A stretch of 61,196 bases of DNA from Hydrogenophaga sp. (GCA_030653975.1 JAURYH010000067.1:1-61196), one strand, 5' to 3'; shown: positions 27,331 to 37,610, counted from the first letter of the stretch. The notes: generated by a model not told the origin, from the sequence alone. Numbers and translations are program-made.

Positions 27331-28676
27331 CCAATTCCGAATCCCTGAACACGCCGGCGCCTGTGCAGCCGGTGGAAGTCGCCGTCATCGGCGGCGGCCC
27401 GGCCGGCCTGATGGCCGCCGAGGAGCTGTCGCGCGCCGGTGTGGCGGTGCACCTGTTCGACGCCATGCCCTCGGTGGGCCGCAAGTTCTTGCTGGCCGGC
27501 AAGGGCGGCATGAACCTGACCCATGCCGAGCCGCTGGCCGCTTTCATCGGCCGTTACGCCGAGCGCGCCGAGACACTGCGCCCGCTGCTCGAAGCCTTCG
27601 GACCGAACGAGGTGCGCGAATGGGCGGCGGGCCTGGGCATACAGACCTTCGTCGGCAGCTCCAGCCGGGTCTTTCCGACCGACATGAAGGCCGCGCCGCT
27701 GCTGCGCGCCTGGCTGCAGCGCTTGCGGCACCCGGCGGCGGGAGGCGAACCCGTGCGGTTCCACATGCGCCACCGCTGGACGGGCTGGGCCGATGACGGC
27801 GACACACTGCTGTTTCAGGCACCCGAAGGTGAAAAACGTGTGCGGGCCCGGGCCACGGTGCTGGCGCTCGGCGGCGCCAGCTGGGCACGGCTGGGCTCCG
27901 ACGGCGCCTGGTGGCCCGTGCTCCAGGCCTGTGGCGTGGACACGGCGCCGCTCAAGCCCAGCAACTGCGGTTTCGACGTGGCCGGCTCGCCGGTGCATGG
28001 CGTCAGCGCTGGCTGGAGCCGCTTCTTCAGCGAACGCTTCGCCGGCCAGCCCCTCAAGTCCGTGGCCCTGCGCTTCACCGACAGCCAGGGTCGCCATTTC
28101 GAGCGCCGGGGCGAATTTGTCGCCACCGCCACCGGCATCGAGGGCAGCCTGATCTACGCCGTGTCCAGCCTGTTGCGCGACGAGATCACCGCCCAGGGCT
28201 CAGCCACCTTCACGCTGAACCTGCTGCCCGACCACAGCGCGGCGCAGGTGCTGGCCCACGTGAGCCACCCGCGGGGTTCGCGCAGCCTCTCCAGCCACCT
28301 GAAGAGCCGGTTGGGCCTGGACGGCATCAAGCTCGCCCTGCTCAACGAGCTGCTGCCCCGCGACACGCTCCACCAACCCGCGCTGCTGGCCGCCGCCATC
28401 CAGGCCCTGCCGGTCACGGTGGTGGCGGCGCGGCCGCTGGACGAAGCCATCAGCACGGCGGGCGGTGTGCGCTTCGAAGCGATGGATGCGGCGCTGATGC
28501 TGCGCCAGCGGCCGGGGGTGTTCTGTGCCGGCGAGATGACCGACTGGGAAGCGCCCACCGGGGGCTACCTGCTCACGGCCTGCCTGTCCAGCGGACGGCT
28601 GGCGGGGCAGGGCGTTTTGGCTTGGCTCAAAACGCGTTTGCATGACGCGGGGAGCCTCGGCGGCGACCCTGCCTAA
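27327..28676 (+). CDS. TIGR03862-type flavoprotein (HI0933-like FAD oxidoreductase)
   Basis: 449 residues. The FAD dinucleotide motif is VIGGGPAGLMAAEEL near residue 20. KFLLAGKGGMNLTH follows, typical of HI0933-like proteins, and the C-terminus has CAGEMTDWEAPTGGYLL, a second FAD motif. Reaction unknown. Its ATG overlaps the helicase stop in ATGA, the third gene joined this way. Confidence 0.88.
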   Translation: MTNSESLNTPAPVQPVEVAVIGGGPAGLMAAEELSRAGVAVHLFDAMPSVGRKFLLAGKGGMNLTHAEPLAAFIGRYAERAETLRPLLEAFGPNEVREWAAGLGIQTFVGSSSRVFPTDMKAAPLLRAWLQRLRHPAAGGEPVRFHMRHRWTGWADDGDTLLFQAPEGEKRVRARATVLALGGASWARLGSDGAWWPVLQACGVDTAPLKPSNCGFDVAGSPVHGVSAGWSRFFSERFAGQPLKSVALRFTDSQGRHFERRGEFVATATGIEGSLIYAVSSLLRDEITAQGSATFTLNLLPDHSAAQVLAHVSHPRGSRSLSSHLKSRLGLDGIKLALLNELLPRDTLHQPALLAAAIQALPVTVVAARPLDEAISTAGGVRFEAMDAALMLRQRPGVFCAGEMTDWEAPTGGYLLTACLSSGRLAGQGVLAWLKTRLHDAGSLGGDPA

Positions 28677-28720
28677 GTCATCCCCCGCAGGTTGCAACCC
28701 GCCAGGAATGCGCAGCGCAC

Positions 28721-29413
28721 TCAATGGTTCAACGCAGGGATGGGCAACCAGGGCAACAAAACCCAGAGGGCCAGGGCGGCGACATGGATCGATGCCGTCC
28801 CCCAGTAGACTGATCGGAAGGCCTGTTTGGTCGACTTGTGGCGCAGGATCTGGTGCGCGAACCAGGCGCCCGGCCAACCGCCCAGAAGGCCGAGCCCATG
28901 CAGCGTGTCCTCTGCGGTTCGCCATTGGCCTTGGGTCGCTGCGTATTTGTCTTGCCAGTAGGCGAAGAACGTGCCCAGATTGAGAATGAATGCGGCGGGC
29001 AGAAACAGCCAGCTCAGACGACCCAGCGCCACGCCGCCGACCAAAAGGCCGGTCCAGACCAGCATCAGCAACAGGGCTGGCCACGCGGCAGGCGCCTGGC
29101 GCGACGGTGAAGCGCGGCGCGACGGAGTTTTCCGCTGGTGTTGTTGGCTGTGCTGCGTTGTTGGGCGCGCAACGGCCTGGCGCGGTTGCGCTGGCGAAGC
29201 CGCGCGATCGTTTTCGGGTCGCACATCCATTGCGCGGGGACCCTTGCTGCCCACATGGATTTCTTCAAAGCTCACCCGCTGGTTGACAGCGGGGGCAGCG
29301 GTGCCGCGCCAGTCTCGAACGTGGAAGAACAACTGGGCGTTGGATTGCGGGCTCTGGATGAAGCCGAATCCTTTGGCTTCAACCCAGCGCACCACGGCGC
29401 CTTGTTTTGTCAT
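28721..29413 (-). CDS. Cold-shock domain fused to DUF1294 membrane domain
   Basis: 230 residues. The N-terminal OB-fold is cold-shock-like, with GFGFIQ (RNP1-type) and LFFHV (RNP2-type). A basic, Gln/Arg-rich linker (about 70-107) leads to DUF1294, with three or four membrane helices (WPALLLMLVWTGLLV onward) and the conserved GLLGGWPGAW. Nucleic-acid binding at the inner membrane is suggested by the architecture, which occurs in many proteobacteria; function is unknown. Confidence 0.88.
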   Translation of the reverse strand: MTKQGAVVRWVEAKGFGFIQSPQSNAQLFFHVRDWRGTAAPAVNQRVSFEEIHVGSKGPRAMDVRPENDRAASPAQPRQAVARPTTQHSQQHQRKTPSRRASPSRQAPAAWPALLLMLVWTGLLVGGVALGRLSWLFLPAAFILNLGTFFAYWQDKYAATQGQWRTAEDTLHGLGLLGGWPGAWFAHQILRHKSTKQAFRSVYWGTASIHVAALALWVLLPWLPIPALNH

Positions 29414-29502
29414 GATGGGTACTCATCCTGAATCGCCGAGGATTATCTGGGATTGCCATGGGAGCCGTAGTGGCGCCAAATGCGCCCAACAGGAATTTCG
29501 CC

Positions 29503-29745
29503 ATGCCCCATGTTGCCAACCCGTTATCGTCCGTGAAACTGCCCGCCGCCCTGGTGCAGCCAGCCCCCGAGGCCATCGCCCGCTATGACGCGCGCCAGCG
29601 CGGTGGGGCCCTGGACGAATCGCTGGACGCCATCGAATCGCGGTTCGTGGACGCCGAAACCAGCGGCCGGCTGGTGCAGGCGGTGAGAAGCACCGTGAGC
29701 GCCAACCGTCAGAAGGCCGACGCTGCGCTGCAGCGCGCCGCCTGA
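29503..29745 (+). CDS. Small protein, possible antitoxin of a decayed zeta-toxin pair
   Basis: 80 residues from the ATG at 29503, which has AGGA upstream; an ATG at 29458 is also in frame. It is helical and charged (LDESLDAIESRFVDAET). No known domain was recognised. A truncated zeta-toxin-like start follows 22 bases downstream, the normal spacing for an antitoxin-toxin pair. The antitoxin role is inferred only from this. Confidence 0.5.
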   Translation: MPHVANPLSSVKLPAALVQPAPEAIARYDARQRGGALDESLDAIESRFVDAETSGRLVQAVRSTVSANRQKADAALQRAA

Positions 29746-29767
29746 ACCAGCCAAAACCAACCCCGGT

Positions 29768-29818
29768 TTGGCTGCCCCGGTCTTTTATCTGCTTGCCGGC
29801 CCCAACGGCGCGGGCAAG
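29768..29818 (+). pseudogene. Truncated zeta-toxin-like gene (first ~17 codons only)
   Basis: From a TTG at 29768 the frame encodes LAAPVFYLLAGPNGAGK, which looks like the start of a zeta-toxin/AAA kinase ending at the Walker A lysine. Similarity stops there, and the frame runs 15 codons more through the 3' end of the lrp gene to a TGA at 29861. A deletion or a rearrangement joined the toxin start to the neighbouring gene. Confidence 0.6.
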
Positions 29819-29828
29819 CCAGTCGGTT

Positions 29829-30302
29829 TCAATCCGCGTAGTCCAGCGGCAAAGCCGTGGTGAACTTCAGCTCTTCCATCGCGAAACTGCTGCTCACGTC
29901 CGAGAGATCGACCGAGCGGATCAGGCGCTTGTAGACCGCGTCGTAGGCCGCGATATCGGGCACCACCACACGCAGCAGGTAGTCCACGTCGCCGCTCATC
30001 CGGTAGAACTCGACGATCTCGGGAATGTCGCGCACGGCATCGCGGAAGGTTTCGAACCAGGTCTGGCTGTGCTGGTTGGTGCGCACCGCCACGAACACCG
30101 TGACGCCGAGGTTGATCTTCAGCGGATCCACCAGGGCCACGTGGCGGGTGATGAAGCCGTTCTCGCGCAGGCGCTGGATGCGCCGCCAGCAGGGCGTGGA
30201 GGACAGGTTCACCGCCCGCGCCACATCGGCCAGCGGTGTTTCCGCGTCGCGTTGCAGGATCGCAAGAATCTGCCGATCAATCGCATCGAGTTTCTTTTTC
30301 AT
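29829..30302 (-). CDS. Lrp/AsnC family transcriptional regulator
   Basis: 157 residues from MKKKLDAIDRQIL, a typical Lrp start; longer in-frame starts exist without support. The helix-turn-helix is PLADVARAVNLSSTPCWRRIQRL, and the ligand-sensing RAM domain follows (about residues 65-150). It is divergent from an amino-acid racemase, so the racemase is a likely target, with an amino acid as effector. Confidence 0.92.
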   Translation of the reverse strand: MKKKLDAIDRQILAILQRDAETPLADVARAVNLSSTPCWRRIQRLRENGFITRHVALVDPLKINLGVTVFVAVRTNQHSQTWFETFRDAVRDIPEIVEFYRMSGDVDYLLRVVVPDIAAYDAVYKRLIRSVDLSDVSSSFAMEELKFTTALPLDYAD

Positions 30303-30417
30303 ACTTGAATATAGAAGTGATTGCTCCATTAAGCCATTTTTGAAGCAAATAATGCAAGCCGGTTCTGCGGCCACCCCCGCACACTCCATGCATTCACAAC
30401 GACGCTTTGGAGCACAC

Positions 30418-31110
30418 ATGAAAACCATTGGCCTGATCGGCGGCATGAGCTGGGAATCGACCACCCTCTATTACCAGCTGATCAACCGGGAGGTGGCCCG
30501 GCGCCTGGGTGGCCTGAGCAGCGCGCGCCTGAACCTGGTGAGCCTGGACTTTCAGGACATCGCCCAGCGCCAGCGCGCCGGCGACTGGGCCGGCATGTCC
30601 GCCATCCTGCGCCAGGCCGCGCGCCGCCTGCAGGACACGGGTGCGCAATGCCTGCTGATCGGCACCAACACCATGCACAAGCTCGCGCCGGAGGTGCAGG
30701 CCGATGTGCATGTGCCGCTGATCCACATCGCCGACGTGACGGCCGATGCGATCCTCGCGCAGGGTCTGGATACCGTGGGCCTGCTGGGCACGCGTTTCAC
30801 GATGGAAGAGGCGTTTTATGTGGACCGGTTGCGGGAACGCGGCATCCGCTGCGTGCCGCCCGACGAGGCACAACGCACCGAGATCCACCGAATCATCTTC
30901 GAGGAGCTGTGCCAGGGCGAGGTCAGCGAACGCTCGCGCGCCTGGCTGAGCGGCTGCATTGCCGACCTGCAAGGGCGCGGTGCGCAGGGCGTGGTGCTGG
31001 GCTGCACCGAGCTGCCGCTGATCGTGGGTCCGCAGGACAGTTGCCTGCCCACCTTCGACACCACCGCGTTGCACGCGATGGCGGCGGTGGACTTCGCCCT
31101 GGCGGTCTGA
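30418..31110 (+). CDS. Aspartate/glutamate racemase family protein (YgeA-like)
   Basis: 230 residues, starts MKTIGLIGGMSWEST. Two catalytic positions are visible: GTNTMH, where the first cysteine of classical racemases is Thr, and GCTELPL with the second Cys. This Thr/Cys pair is known in E. coli YgeA, which favours L-to-D conversion of several amino acids. Divergent from the Lrp gene. Confidence 0.9.
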   Translation: MKTIGLIGGMSWESTTLYYQLINREVARRLGGLSSARLNLVSLDFQDIAQRQRAGDWAGMSAILRQAARRLQDTGAQCLLIGTNTMHKLAPEVQADVHVPLIHIADVTADAILAQGLDTVGLLGTRFTMEEAFYVDRLRERGIRCVPPDEAQRTEIHRIIFEELCQGEVSERSRAWLSGCIADLQGRGAQGVVLGCTELPLIVGPQDSCLPTFDTTALHAMAAVDFALAV

Positions 31111-31116
31111 AGGCGC

Positions 31117-32037
31117 TCAGGCTGCCAGCGTGTGCAGCGGAATGTCTCTGGCGGTGGCCAGCCTGTTGAGCTGCTTGCGCGTCTGCCCTGCCAGGAAGGC
31201 GGTGATGGCGTGGTGGGTGGCGGTCTGGAACATCGTGCCCATGCCGTCAAAGGCCACTGCAGCGGCGGCGCAGAGCGAGGCCGCAAAGTGCGGCTCCAGC
31301 GCCGCCACGGCCACGCGCCCGTCCTTGCAGGGGTAGACACGGTAGCCGGCATGGGCGCCGCCGACGGCGCCTTGGGGTTGCGTCAGGCCCCAGGTGCGGG
31401 GCAGGGCGAGCCAGGTCGCGGCATCACTCAGCGCCACTTGCTGGAACGACCCCTTGCCGCTGGTTTTCCGCACCAGCACCGCCTGGAGCACCGCCTCGCT
31501 GGCCATCAGCGCGCCGCCCATGTCGGCGAACAGCGTGGCGGGCAGGTCCAGCCCGGTCACAAGGCCGGCGTCGGCGAGGTAGGTGAGATCGTGGCCCGGC
31601 TCTTCAGCACGTGCGCCGGGCGCACCCACGATGGCCACCACTGAGAGCTGCGGGTAGGTCTTGTGCAATGCCTTCCAGCCCAGGCCCAGTTTGACCAGCG
31701 CCGAGGGGCGGAACGAGGTGAGCAGCAGGTCGGTGCGGGCCAGTTCCTGGTGCAGCCGGGCCTGTCCCTTGTCACTCTTGAGGTCGATGGTCAGCACCTT
31801 GATGCCATTGTGCAGCGTGGCGTAAGCGGTCGGGTTGTACTGGCCCATCGGGTCACCGCTGGTGCCGGCGGGAGCGCCTTTGGGACCGGGCGGCTCGGCC
31901 TTGAGGCAGGTCGCACCCATGGCCTTGAGACGCATCAGCGCGGCCGGGCCGGGCAGGTTGAGCGCCAGGCTGAGGATGCGCATGCCGCGCAGGGGTTTGA
32001 GGGATTTGACCGGTGTGGAAGCAGAGGTGGATGACAT
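31117..32037 (-). CDS. CaiB/BaiF-type CoA transferase family protein
   Basis: 306 residues, shorter than the usual 380-400. The N-terminus has LRGMRILSLALNLPGPAALM, and LTIDLKSDKG and DLTYLADAG are family motifs. The catalytic Asp usually after the central region may be in HDLTYLAD. Type III CoA transferases move CoA between carboxylic acids; the substrates are unknown. It converges with the racemase, 6 bases apart. Confidence 0.82.
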   Translation of the reverse strand: MSSTSASTPVKSLKPLRGMRILSLALNLPGPAALMRLKAMGATCLKAEPPGPKGAPAGTSGDPMGQYNPTAYATLHNGIKVLTIDLKSDKGQARLHQELARTDLLLTSFRPSALVKLGLGWKALHKTYPQLSVVAIVGAPGARAEEPGHDLTYLADAGLVTGLDLPATLFADMGGALMASEAVLQAVLVRKTSGKGSFQQVALSDAATWLALPRTWGLTQPQGAVGGAHAGYRVYPCKDGRVAVAALEPHFAASLCAAAAVAFDGMGTMFQTATHHAITAFLAGQTRKQLNRLATARDIPLHTLAA

Positions 32038-32122
32038 GGCAGTTCGGGTTGACGTTCACGTCAATGTACCGCCAAGTCACCCCGTGATCCGCGCGCAGGC
32101 GACACGCGCGGCTGCGTCGCGC

Positions 32123-33331
<1,209 letters not shown>

Positions 33332-33389
33332 TCAACGAGCAGCGTAGTTATTGCGCCTTCCGGAGGCAAGCGGCTGGTGGCAGGATTGG

Positions 33390-33418
33390 GCGATCACCAG
33401 ATCAAGTGTGCGATCACC
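33390..33418. promoter_or_regulatory. Tandem operator candidate between pobA and its regulator
   Basis: GCGATCACC occurs twice, at 33390-33398 and 33410-33418, exactly 20 bases apart (two helical turns). It lies in the 145-base gap between pobA and the divergent IclR-type gene, where the regulator should bind. Confidence 0.6.
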
Positions 33419-33452
33419 GCGCAATGCGCTTGAAAGAATCGATAATTCCGCC

Positions 33453-34235
33453 ATGAACAGCGACACCCGACTCATCGCCAAGGCCGACTTCATCGAGGGC
33501 ATGGCCAAGGGCATGGCCGTGCTGGAGAGTTTCGACACCGAGCGCCAGCGACTCAACGCCACCCAGGCGGCCGAACGCGCTGGGCTGACGCGGGCGGCGG
33601 CGCGGCGCCACCTGCTGACACTGGCCTACCTGGGCTATCTCGATACCGATGGCAGCCACTACTGGCTTTCGGCCAAGGTGCTGCGTTTCTCGGGCAGCTA
33701 CCTGTCTTCCGCGCGCCTGCCGCGGCTGTTGCAACCCACGCTGAACCGGCTGGCCGCGCAGACGCGCGAGTCGTTTTCCGCCGTGGTGTTCGATGTGGAC
33801 GAGGTGGTGATCGTGGCGCGCAGTGCCTCGGTCGGCGGCCAGCGGCTGATGGCCTATGGCCTGCACCTGGGTGCGCGCCTGCCGGTGCACGCCACGTCCA
33901 CCGGCAGGGTGCTGCTGGCGGCGTTGCCGCGCGCCGAATTCAGCGCCTGGCTCAAGGGGCGGGAACTGGCGCGCCTGACGCCCAAAACGACCATCGATCA
34001 CAAGGCCTTCCGCGCCATCGTGGCGCAGGTACGGGCCGACGACTTCGCGGTCGCCAGCGAGGAACATGAACTCGGCGTGCACGCGCTGGCCGTGCCGCTG
34101 CGCAACATGAAAGGGAAAACGGTGGCAGCGCTCAACGTGGTGGCATCGCCCGACCGGCTCGAGCCCGATGTGATGCGCGAGGATTTGTTGCCGCTGTTGC
34201 TGGATGCGGCGCGGGAGCTGCGGCCGTTGCTCTGA
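33453..34235 (+). CDS. IclR family regulator, PobR/PcaR-like
   Basis: 260 residues from MNSDTRLIAKADF; the ATG is at 33453. The N-terminal helix-turn-helix (LNATQAAERAGLTRAAARRHL) and IclR effector domain with LGARLPVHATSTGRVLLA are typical of the PobR/PcaR branch. Likely activates pobA in the presence of an aromatic acid. Confidence 0.92.
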   Translation: MNSDTRLIAKADFIEGMAKGMAVLESFDTERQRLNATQAAERAGLTRAAARRHLLTLAYLGYLDTDGSHYWLSAKVLRFSGSYLSSARLPRLLQPTLNRLAAQTRESFSAVVFDVDEVVIVARSASVGGQRLMAYGLHLGARLPVHATSTGRVLLAALPRAEFSAWLKGRELARLTPKTTIDHKAFRAIVAQVRADDFAVASEEHELGVHALAVPLRNMKGKTVAALNVVASPDRLEPDVMREDLLPLLLDAARELRPLL

Positions 34236-34238
34236 GGT

Positions 34239-34952
34239 TCAGACGCCCAGGTACTGCTCCAGCAGTTCCGGCTTCGACAGCAGTTCGTCGGAACTGCCCT
34301 CGAACACCACTTCACCCTTGACGAGAATGACGTTGCGGTCGGTGATCTGGGTCACGTGTTTCCAGTTCTTGTCCACGATCACGCTGCTGATGCCGCTTTC
34401 GCGGATCAGGCCGCAGATGCGCCAGATCTCGCGCGCGATCAGCGGCGCCAGGCCTTCGGTGGCTTCGTCGAGGATGAGCACGTCCGGGTTGGTCATGAGC
34501 GCGCGGCCGATGGTCAGCATCTGCTGCTCGCCGCCGCTGAGCTGCTGGCCACCGTGGTTCAGGCGCTCGGCCAGGCGGGGAAAGGTTTCCAGCACGCGGT
34601 CGTAGGTCCAGTCGCGCTGGCCTTTGATGCCGGCGCGGGCCGACATGACCAGGTTTTCCTTCACGCTGAGGTTGCCAAAAATGCCGCGGCCTTCGGGCAC
34701 GTAGGCCAGCCCCAGGCGCGCGATCTCGAAAGTCGGGGCACCCGTCATGGGCCGGCCCTTGATCAGCACGCCGCCGCCGCTGGGCTTGACGATGCCCATG
34801 AGCGACTTGAGCAGCGTCGTCTTGCCCATGCCGTTGCGGCCCATCAGGCCGATGGTCTGGCCCTGGCCGACGGTGAAGTCCACGCCGCGCAGGATGTGGC
34901 TGGCGCCGTAGTGGGTGTGCAGGCCGGTGGCCTGGATCAGGGGCGTGTCCAT
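34239..34952 (-). CDS. livF: Branched-chain-type ABC transporter ATPase LivF
   Basis: 237 residues. Walker A GRNGMGKT, signature LSGGEQQM, Walker B LILDEATEGLAP and the short LivF C-terminus are present. Together with LivG it powers import via LivHM. Last gene of the minus-strand operon, 3 bases from livG. Confidence 0.93.
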   Translation of the reverse strand: MDTPLIQATGLHTHYGASHILRGVDFTVGQGQTIGLMGRNGMGKTTLLKSLMGIVKPSGGGVLIKGRPMTGAPTFEIARLGLAYVPEGRGIFGNLSVKENLVMSARAGIKGQRDWTYDRVLETFPRLAERLNHGGQQLSGGEQQMLTIGRALMTNPDVLILDEATEGLAPLIAREIWRICGLIRESGISSVIVDKNWKHVTQITDRNVILVKGEVVFEGSSDELLSKPELLEQYLGV

Positions 34953-34955
34953 TTT

Positions 34956-35717
34956 TCAGTGTTCCTCGCCCAGATACGCCGCCTGCACCAGCGGATCGCT
35001 GCGCACCTCGGCCGGTGTGCCGCTGGCGATCACCTGGCCGTTGACCATCACGGTGAGCTGGTCGGCCAGCGAGAACACCGCATCCATGTCGTGCTCCACC
35101 AGCATCATGGCGTGGTCCTTTTTCAGCTTCTGCAGCAGGGCGATCATGCTCTCGGCCTCGGCCTGGCCCATGCCGGCCAGGGGTTCGTCGAGCAGCAGCA
35201 CGGTGGGCTCGGTGGCCAGGGTCATGGCGATTTCCAGCTGGCGCTGTTCCCCGTGGCTGATGGTGGCGGCCACGGTCTGGCTGCGCTGGGTCAGACCGGC
35301 GAGTTCGATGGCGCGCTCGCAGCGCTGGTTCACCTGGGTCATGCCCGAGGCCGCGCTGAGCCAGCGCAGCGGGTTCCAGGGCACATGGCGTTCGCGCGAC
35401 TGAGCGGCCAGGCGCACGTTGTCCCACACGGTGAAGGGCAGGAAGATGTTGGTCTTCTGGTAGCTGCGGCCCAGCCCCAGGCGGGAGATCGATTCGGGCG
35501 AATGGCCGGCCGTCTCCACCCCGTTGAGCTTGATGGTGCCCGAGGTCGGCGGCAGGTCGCCCGAGAGCAGGTTGGTCAGGGTGGACTTGCCGGCGCCGTT
35601 GGGGCCGATGACGGCGTGGATGTGGTCGCGGAACAGGTCCACGGAGACCTCGTTCACCGCGGCGAGGCCGCCGAACCGCTTCACCAGCTTCTGGGCGGAG
35701 AGCAGCAACTCACTCAT
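34956..35717 (-). CDS. livG: Branched-chain-type ABC transporter ATPase LivG
   Basis: 253 residues. Walker A GPNGAGKST, signature SHGEQRQLEIA, Walker B LLLDEPLAGMG and the His in VEHDMDAV are present. Overlaps livM by 4 bases. Confidence 0.93.
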   Translation of the reverse strand: MSELLLSAQKLVKRFGGLAAVNEVSVDLFRDHIHAVIGPNGAGKSTLTNLLSGDLPPTSGTIKLNGVETAGHSPESISRLGLGRSYQKTNIFLPFTVWDNVRLAAQSRERHVPWNPLRWLSAASGMTQVNQRCERAIELAGLTQRSQTVAATISHGEQRQLEIAMTLATEPTVLLLDEPLAGMGQAEAESMIALLQKLKKDHAMMLVEHDMDAVFSLADQLTVMVNGQVIASGTPAEVRSDPLVQAAYLGEEH

Positions 35718-36706
35718 GCCGCGTCCTTCTTTTTCATGAAGCGCTCACCCAGGCCCAGCAGGCCGCGCGGCGCGAACACGACCACCAGCACGATGAAACC
35801 GCCCATGAGCAGTTGCCAGTGTTTGGTGAGATCCTTGAAGAAGTGCATCACGTATTCGAAGGCAAAGGCGCCGACGATGGCGCCGGCGAAGTTGCCCATG
35901 CCGCCGAGGATGACCATCATGATCGCGTGGGCGCTCATGTGGAAACCCATCAGTTCCGGGTTCACGAAGCCGGTCTGCGCAGCCCAGAGGTAGCCCGCCA
36001 CACCGGCCAGCGTGCCGGCCAGGCCAAAGGCCGCGAGCTTGTAGCCGAAGGTGCCGTAGCCGACGGCGCGCATGCGGTGTTCGTTGACGCGAATGCCCGC
36101 CAGCACACGGCCAAAGGGCGAAAACAGCAGGCGTCGCAAGAACGCGTAGATGCCCACCAGCATGGCCAGCGTGAAGTAGAAGAAGGTGGTCTTGTTTTCC
36201 AGGTCGATGCCGGTCCAGCCGAAGACGCTGGCGTCGGGCCGGAAGTTCACGTACAGGCCGTCCGAGCCGCCCAGTTCCTTGTTGTCGAAGAACAGGAAGA
36301 ACACCATCTGCGCAAACGCCATGGTGACCATGATGAAGTAGATGCCGTGGGTGCGCACCACGAAAAATCCGATCACCAGGGCGGCCAGGCCGGCCCCCAG
36401 CGCCGCCACGGGCAGGGACCACCACAGGCTCACGGGCGCGTCGGCCGGCGTCAGGAAGGCGAGGGCGTATCCGGCCAGGCCGAAGTAGGCCGCATGGCCG
36501 AGCGAGACCAGGCCGGTCACGCCCTGCAACAGGTCCAGGCTCATGGCGAAGATGGCCAGGATCATCATCTGCGAGAGCATCTGCAGGTAGAAGTCCGAGC
36601 TGTCCGAGGGGATCAGCGGGAACGCGGCCAGCGCGATCGCGCCGAGCGCCAGCAGCGCCTGCACGCCCTTGGGCAGGGTTTCCAGAGTGGCTTTGGGGGA
36701 GCTCAT
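35714..36706 (-). CDS. livM: Branched-chain-type ABC transporter permease LivM
   Basis: 330 residues with about ten membrane helices. QGVTGLVSLGHAAYFGLAGY and the EAA-like region IRVNEHRMRAVGY are LivM-type. Partner of LivH. Confidence 0.92.
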   Translation of the reverse strand: MSSPKATLETLPKGVQALLALGAIALAAFPLIPSDSSDFYLQMLSQMMILAIFAMSLDLLQGVTGLVSLGHAAYFGLAGYALAFLTPADAPVSLWWSLPVAALGAGLAALVIGFFVVRTHGIYFIMVTMAFAQMVFFLFFDNKELGGSDGLYVNFRPDASVFGWTGIDLENKTTFFYFTLAMLVGIYAFLRRLLFSPFGRVLAGIRVNEHRMRAVGYGTFGYKLAAFGLAGTLAGVAGYLWAAQTGFVNPELMGFHMSAHAIMMVILGGMGNFAGAIVGAFAFEYVMHFFKDLTKHWQLLMGGFIVLVVVFAPRGLLGLGERFMKKKDAA

Positions 36707-36722
36707 GCGAGGGTGCCCATGT

Positions 36723-37586
36723 TCATTGTTTGAACAAGCCTTCCGGCTTGTAGAGCAGCACGCCGGCCATCAGCATGTAGACCGCCATGCCGGCGATCTG
36801 GGGCACGAGCACCTTGCCGAAAGTATCAACCAGCCCCACCAGCAGCGCGGCCACCAGCGCGCCGCGCACCGAGCCGATGCCGCCGATGACCACCACCACG
36901 AAACACATGATCAGCACCGAGCTGCCCATGCCGGGGTAGACGCTGGAGATCGGCGAGGCGATCATGCCGGCGATGGCCGCCAGGGCCACGCCGAGCGCGA
37001 ACACTACACCGTGGATCAGGCGGATGTTGATGCCCAGGGACTCGGTCATTTCGCGGTTGAAGGCACCGGCGCGGATCTTCATGCCGAGACGGGTTTTCGA
37101 AATCAGGACATACAGGCCCAGCGCCAGCGCCACGCACACCGCCGAGATCACCAGCCGGTAGACCGGGTAGGACAGGTTCTCGGTCAGCGGAATGGACCAG
37201 TTCACCAGTTCGGGCACCGGCACCGAGTGCACGTCGTCGCCCCAGAGGATGGAACGCACTTCTTCAAAGATGTAGATCAGGCCAAAGGTGAGCAACACCT
37301 GATCCAGGTGATCCCGGTGGTAGAAGTGGCGGAACAGCAGCCACTCCAGTGCCCAGCCCAGCGCCACGGCGATCAGCGTGCCGACCACGATGGCCAGCAC
37401 CAGGCTGTGAAACTGCGAAGCCAGAAACCAGGCGAGGTAGGCGCCCAGCATGTAGAAGCTGCCATGGGCCAGATTGACCACACCCATGATGCCGAAGATC
37501 AGGGTGAGGCCAGCGGCCAGCATGAACAGCAACAGGCCGTATTGCAGGCTGTTGAGCAGTTGAATCAGGAAATTGGCAAAGTCCAT
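36723..37586 (-). CDS. livH: Branched-chain-type ABC transporter permease LivH
   Basis: 287 residues with about eight membrane helices. LTLIFGIMGVVNLAHGSFYMLGAYL and the loop FNREMTESLGINIR are typical. 16 bases upstream of livM. Confidence 0.93.
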   Translation of the reverse strand: MDFANFLIQLLNSLQYGLLLFMLAAGLTLIFGIMGVVNLAHGSFYMLGAYLAWFLASQFHSLVLAIVVGTLIAVALGWALEWLLFRHFYHRDHLDQVLLTFGLIYIFEEVRSILWGDDVHSVPVPELVNWSIPLTENLSYPVYRLVISAVCVALALGLYVLISKTRLGMKIRAGAFNREMTESLGINIRLIHGVVFALGVALAAIAGMIASPISSVYPGMGSSVLIMCFVVVVIGGIGSVRGALVAALLVGLVDTFGKVLVPQIAGMAVYMLMAGVLLYKPEGLFKQ

Positions 37587-37610
37587 GGCAGACCCGAAAG
37601 GTCAAGGATG

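Noticed and set aside
34356..35993. 545-codon plus-strand frame across livF and livG
   Set aside because: Antisense shadow; ATPase motifs are on the minus strand.
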